From: Corythucha ciliata
Taxonomy: Eukaryota > Arthropoda > Insecta > Hemiptera > Tingidae
NCBI GenBank assembly: GCA_038030265.1
Contig: CM075942.1
Location: 12,420,029 to 12,484,028, forward strand
Length of the DNA: 64,000 nt
Reading direction: 5' to 3'
Part shown: positions 61,801 through 64,000 of the stretch, piece by piece
Numbering within the stretch: the stretch's first letter is position 1
Layout: each line of letters opens with the position of its first letter
Program-made: the position numbers and the translations under genes
Notes under the pieces: model-generated
Told to the model about the DNA's origin: nothing
Database searches by the model: none
The model's input: the letters and a program-made list of their open reading frames with translations, nothing else

Positions 61801-61959
61801 TCACTAAGCTAAAAAATCCCCGAAACTTACAAAATCGTGAAACGGTGCAGTATCGTGAGTTTCTGATAGTAAGCTCTCAACTTCGCTGATATTTGCTTCC
61901 AAAATGTCACTATTTTGCAGTTGTTCGTCAGGGCGCAAGCGTGGAAGGCTACACTGGGA

Positions 61960-62170
61960 AAAAGAGTCGGTTCCGGCACTCGGTTGAAACAGTACTCTCG
62001 GTTGAAACAGTAGTTTCAACCGTTAAACTTAACCGTGAAAAATAAACGTCATTCTGTTAAAGACAGCTCCAACAGTTATTTGTTCGGTTAAGAGTGCAAA
62101 CAACTCTCACGGTAAAAGACTCTTTTACCGTGTATTTAACAGACTTTTCTACACTTTCACGTGCTTAACC
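61960..62170. repeat. Palindrome-rich leader of the 21-bp array
   Basis: CGGTTGAAAC occurs at 61981 and 61999. The second forms a 10-bp stem with GTTTCAACCG (62013-62022, loop AGTA). CACGGTAAAAG (62108-62118) forms an 11-bp stem with CTTTTACCGTG (62122-62132, loop ACT). Both words, CGGTT and ACGGTAAAA, recur in the following 21-bp units. Confidence 0.75.
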
Positions 62171-62215
62171 GTACAAACAAAGTCGGTTGAGCTGAAAACT
62201 TGTCGCCCAGCCGGT

Positions 62216-62945
62216 GTGTATAACGGTAAAACCGAGGTGAATGACCGTGTAACCGAGTTTAATAACGGTAAAACCGAGTTGAATGACGGTAAAACCGAGT
62301 TGAACGACCGTATTACCGACCTGAATGAAGGTAAAACAGAGTTGGAAGACGGTAAAACCGAGTTGAATGACGGTAAAACCGAGTTGAATGACGGTGAAAT
62401 CAAGTTGGAATGATGGAGAAACCGAGTTGAATGACGGTGAAACCGAGTTGAGCGACCATGTTACCGTGTTGAATGACGGTAAAACCGAGCGAAGTGACGG
62501 TAAAGCAGAATTCAATGACGGTGAAATCAAGCTGAATGACGGTAAAACCAAGTTTAACGACCGCATTACCGACCTGAATGAAGGTAAAATAGAGTTGGAC
62601 GACGGTAAAACCGAGTTGAATGACGGTGAAACCGAGTTGAACGACCATGTTACCGAGTTGAATGACGGTAAAGCTGAGTTCAACAGTCGGATTACCGAGA
62701 TGAATGACGGTAAAACCGAGCGAAGTGACGGTAAAGCAGAATTCAATGACGGTGAAGTCGAGTTGAATGACGGTGAAACCGAGTTGAGCGACCATGTCAC
62801 CGAGTTGCATGACGGTAAAGCCGAGTTGAACGGTCGTGTTACCGAGATGAATGACGGTAAAACCGAGCGTAGTGACGGTAAAGCAGAATTCAATGATGGT
62901 GAAATCGAGTTGAATTTGGCGATGTAACAGAGTTGAATGACGGTG
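62216..62945 (+). repeat. 21-bp minisatellite (first block)
   Basis: About 34 units of the type GACGGTAAAACCGAGTTGAAT. Variants (GAGCGAAGT, GCAGAATTC, CATGTTACC) form higher-order blocks: GCAGAATTC recurs at 62505, 62736 and 62883, spacings of 231 and 147, both multiples of 21. Because 21 is a multiple of 3, long frames stay open on both strands; the + frame reads as the heptad L-N-D-G-K-T-E. One frame break lies near 62388-62413. I see no start context, splice site or conserved partner that would make it a gene, though a coding origin cannot be excluded. Confidence 0.9.
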
Positions 62946-63566
62946 TGAACCCGGCTCCATGGCCACTAATATCAAATGTACTGACGTTGTACTGTGTAGG
63001 CGGACGATGAAACCGATGAAACGAAATTTTCATTTTCTAAAACTTCCGTATCTTGCAACTTTCGCAAATTTCCCTGGGTCCCAGGTCACAATCAAAGAAA
63101 GCGGGATATTTTTCGATGAAGAACACACACAAAAAATGTAAATCGAATCAAACTCAATGCTCCCATCGATAGCCTAGTATTTATTTTTATTTAATGAAAG
63201 CATTCAGATACATATAGATATAACGTTACCCAAGAGGTCCCCTCCCACATTTCATCATCCTATAAAACTCTCCTATTCTGGCAGTCTTAGACAAGCAGTT
63301 TTTAACCGACTTCCACACTCGTAACTAGATGCAACAACCAAGTAGATGGTTCAGTAAGGCTACCCTTAACCGTCAAAATTCTGTTGATTCAGGGTGCTCT
63401 ATCGGTTGAAGCACTCCCTCTCTTTGTTTTTAGCGGCATCTGCAGAAAACGCGCAAGGTCAGTCTTCCTCACTGCTCCAAGTAACTTCGCACTTCTCATT
63501 ATTTAGTCCTCGCCTGCTGAAGTTGTTTCAGTCACTGTAGTCAGTGAAAGAGTTTTTTTTTGTTGT

Positions 63567-63600
<34 letters not shown>

Positions 63601-63640
63601 TGATTTGAGTCGTGTTGAAACAAGAACTTGTGACTCCGAA
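62946..63640. other. Unique DNA between the two 21-bp blocks
   Basis: Contains CGGTTGAAGCACTCCC-type echoes of the leader near 63403, promoter-like TCAGTCACTGTAGTCAGTG near 63530, and a 29-nt T run (63569-63597). A 60-codon + frame at 62959-63141 has no similarity I recognise. Confidence 0.4.
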
Positions 63641-63703
63641 ATGGATGAAGATGTTAAAACTCTTTTGCAAGAGTGGAAGCTGAGCGACTACACGATTGAA
63701 TGA
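63641..63703 (+). pseudogene. Possible start of a SAM-like domain protein, truncated
   Basis: ATG 63641 opens M-D-E-D-V-K-T-L-L-Q-E-W-K-L-S-D-Y-T-I-E and then stops at TGA where the 21-bp repeat begins. The spacing of L, W, L and Y resembles helix 1 of SAM domains (LLxxWxLxxY), as found at the start of some dispersed arthropod gene families. Twenty residues are too few for certainty. If real, it is a gene fragment cut off by, or captured next to, the minisatellite. Confidence 0.3.
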
Positions 63704-63905
63704 CGGTGAAACCGAGTTGAGCGACCATGTTACCGAGTTGAATGACGGTAAAGCCGAGTTGAGCGGTCGTGTTACCGAGATGAATGACGGTAAAACCGAG
63801 CGAAGTGACGGTGAAGCAGAATTCAATGACGGTGAAGTCGAGTTGAATGACGGTAAAACCGAGCGAAGTGACGGTAAAGCAGAATTCAATGACGGTGAAT
63901 TGAAA
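63697..63905 (+). repeat. 21-bp minisatellite (second block)
   Basis: About ten units identical in type and order to part of the first block (GAGCGAAGT, GCAGAATTC at 63816 and 63879, spacing 63 = 3 x 21). It is therefore a duplicated portion separated by about 750 bp of unique DNA. Confidence 0.88.
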
Positions 63906-64000
63906 TGACGGTGGTGAATTTTCTACTTATTGTTTTGTATTATGTTTGAATATATTTCGTGTTTCTTCTTTCACGACTTCTTCGCATGTGAACTAAAATT

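Noticed and set aside
62216..62945. CRISPR array
   Set aside because: Directly adjoining 21-bp units with no unique spacers, in an animal genome.
62165..62975. Long minus-strand frames (242 and 191 codons)
   Set aside because: Mirror readings of the 21-bp array, which stays open in several frames because 21 is divisible by 3.

Overview
The window holds one protein-coding gene that can be read with confidence: a Hox gene on the + strand whose three coding exons (9501-10107, 10446-10478, 53192-53634) join to a 360-residue protein. Its homeodomain, the following [12 protein letters not shown] segment, the YPWM and TDWM motifs, the N-terminal MSKF...DSMLPKYHQQ block and the LLKAV C-terminus identify it as abdominal-A (abd-A). 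The host is therefore an arthropod, most likely an insect with a repeat-rich genome. I cannot name the species.

Layout. 1-3770: short-period repeat arrays and unidentified fragments. 3771-9500: mostly single-copy upstream DNA ending in a GC-rich segment that probably carries promoter or 5' UTR sequence. 9501-10478: coding exon 1, a 338-bp intron and a 33-nt micro-exon. 10479-53191: a 42.7-kb intron in which single-copy islands (about 10.5-16.8, 22.75-26.3, 33.1-37.2, 40.6-42.8, 43.9-47.9 and 52.6-53.2 kb) alternate with degenerate tandem arrays and small non-autonomous DNA transposons. 53192-53634: homeodomain exon. 53635 to about 55550: AT-rich 3' UTR with several poly(A) signals, three 8-mer matches to the miR-iab-8-5p seed, one combined iab-8/iab-4 site and three Pumilio-type octamers. 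55551-64000: more arrays, a hAT-type element, a 141-bp satellite and a strictly phased 21-bp minisatellite beside a possible SAM-like start fragment.

Repeats. I see at least six families of old, roughly 20-40-bp tandem repeats (called A-F here), several organised into longer units of about 187 or 390 bp. Four elements have hAT-like ends and matching 8-bp target duplications (three perfect, one with a single mismatch). In two of them the interior is a family-A array, which suggests that some of these arrays travel inside hAT-like elements. A fifth element of 469 bp has long inverted ends.

No second protein gene, rRNA, intact tRNA or CRISPR array is supported. Functional statements for the intron and UTR come from sequence reading and known Hox biology, without database searches.
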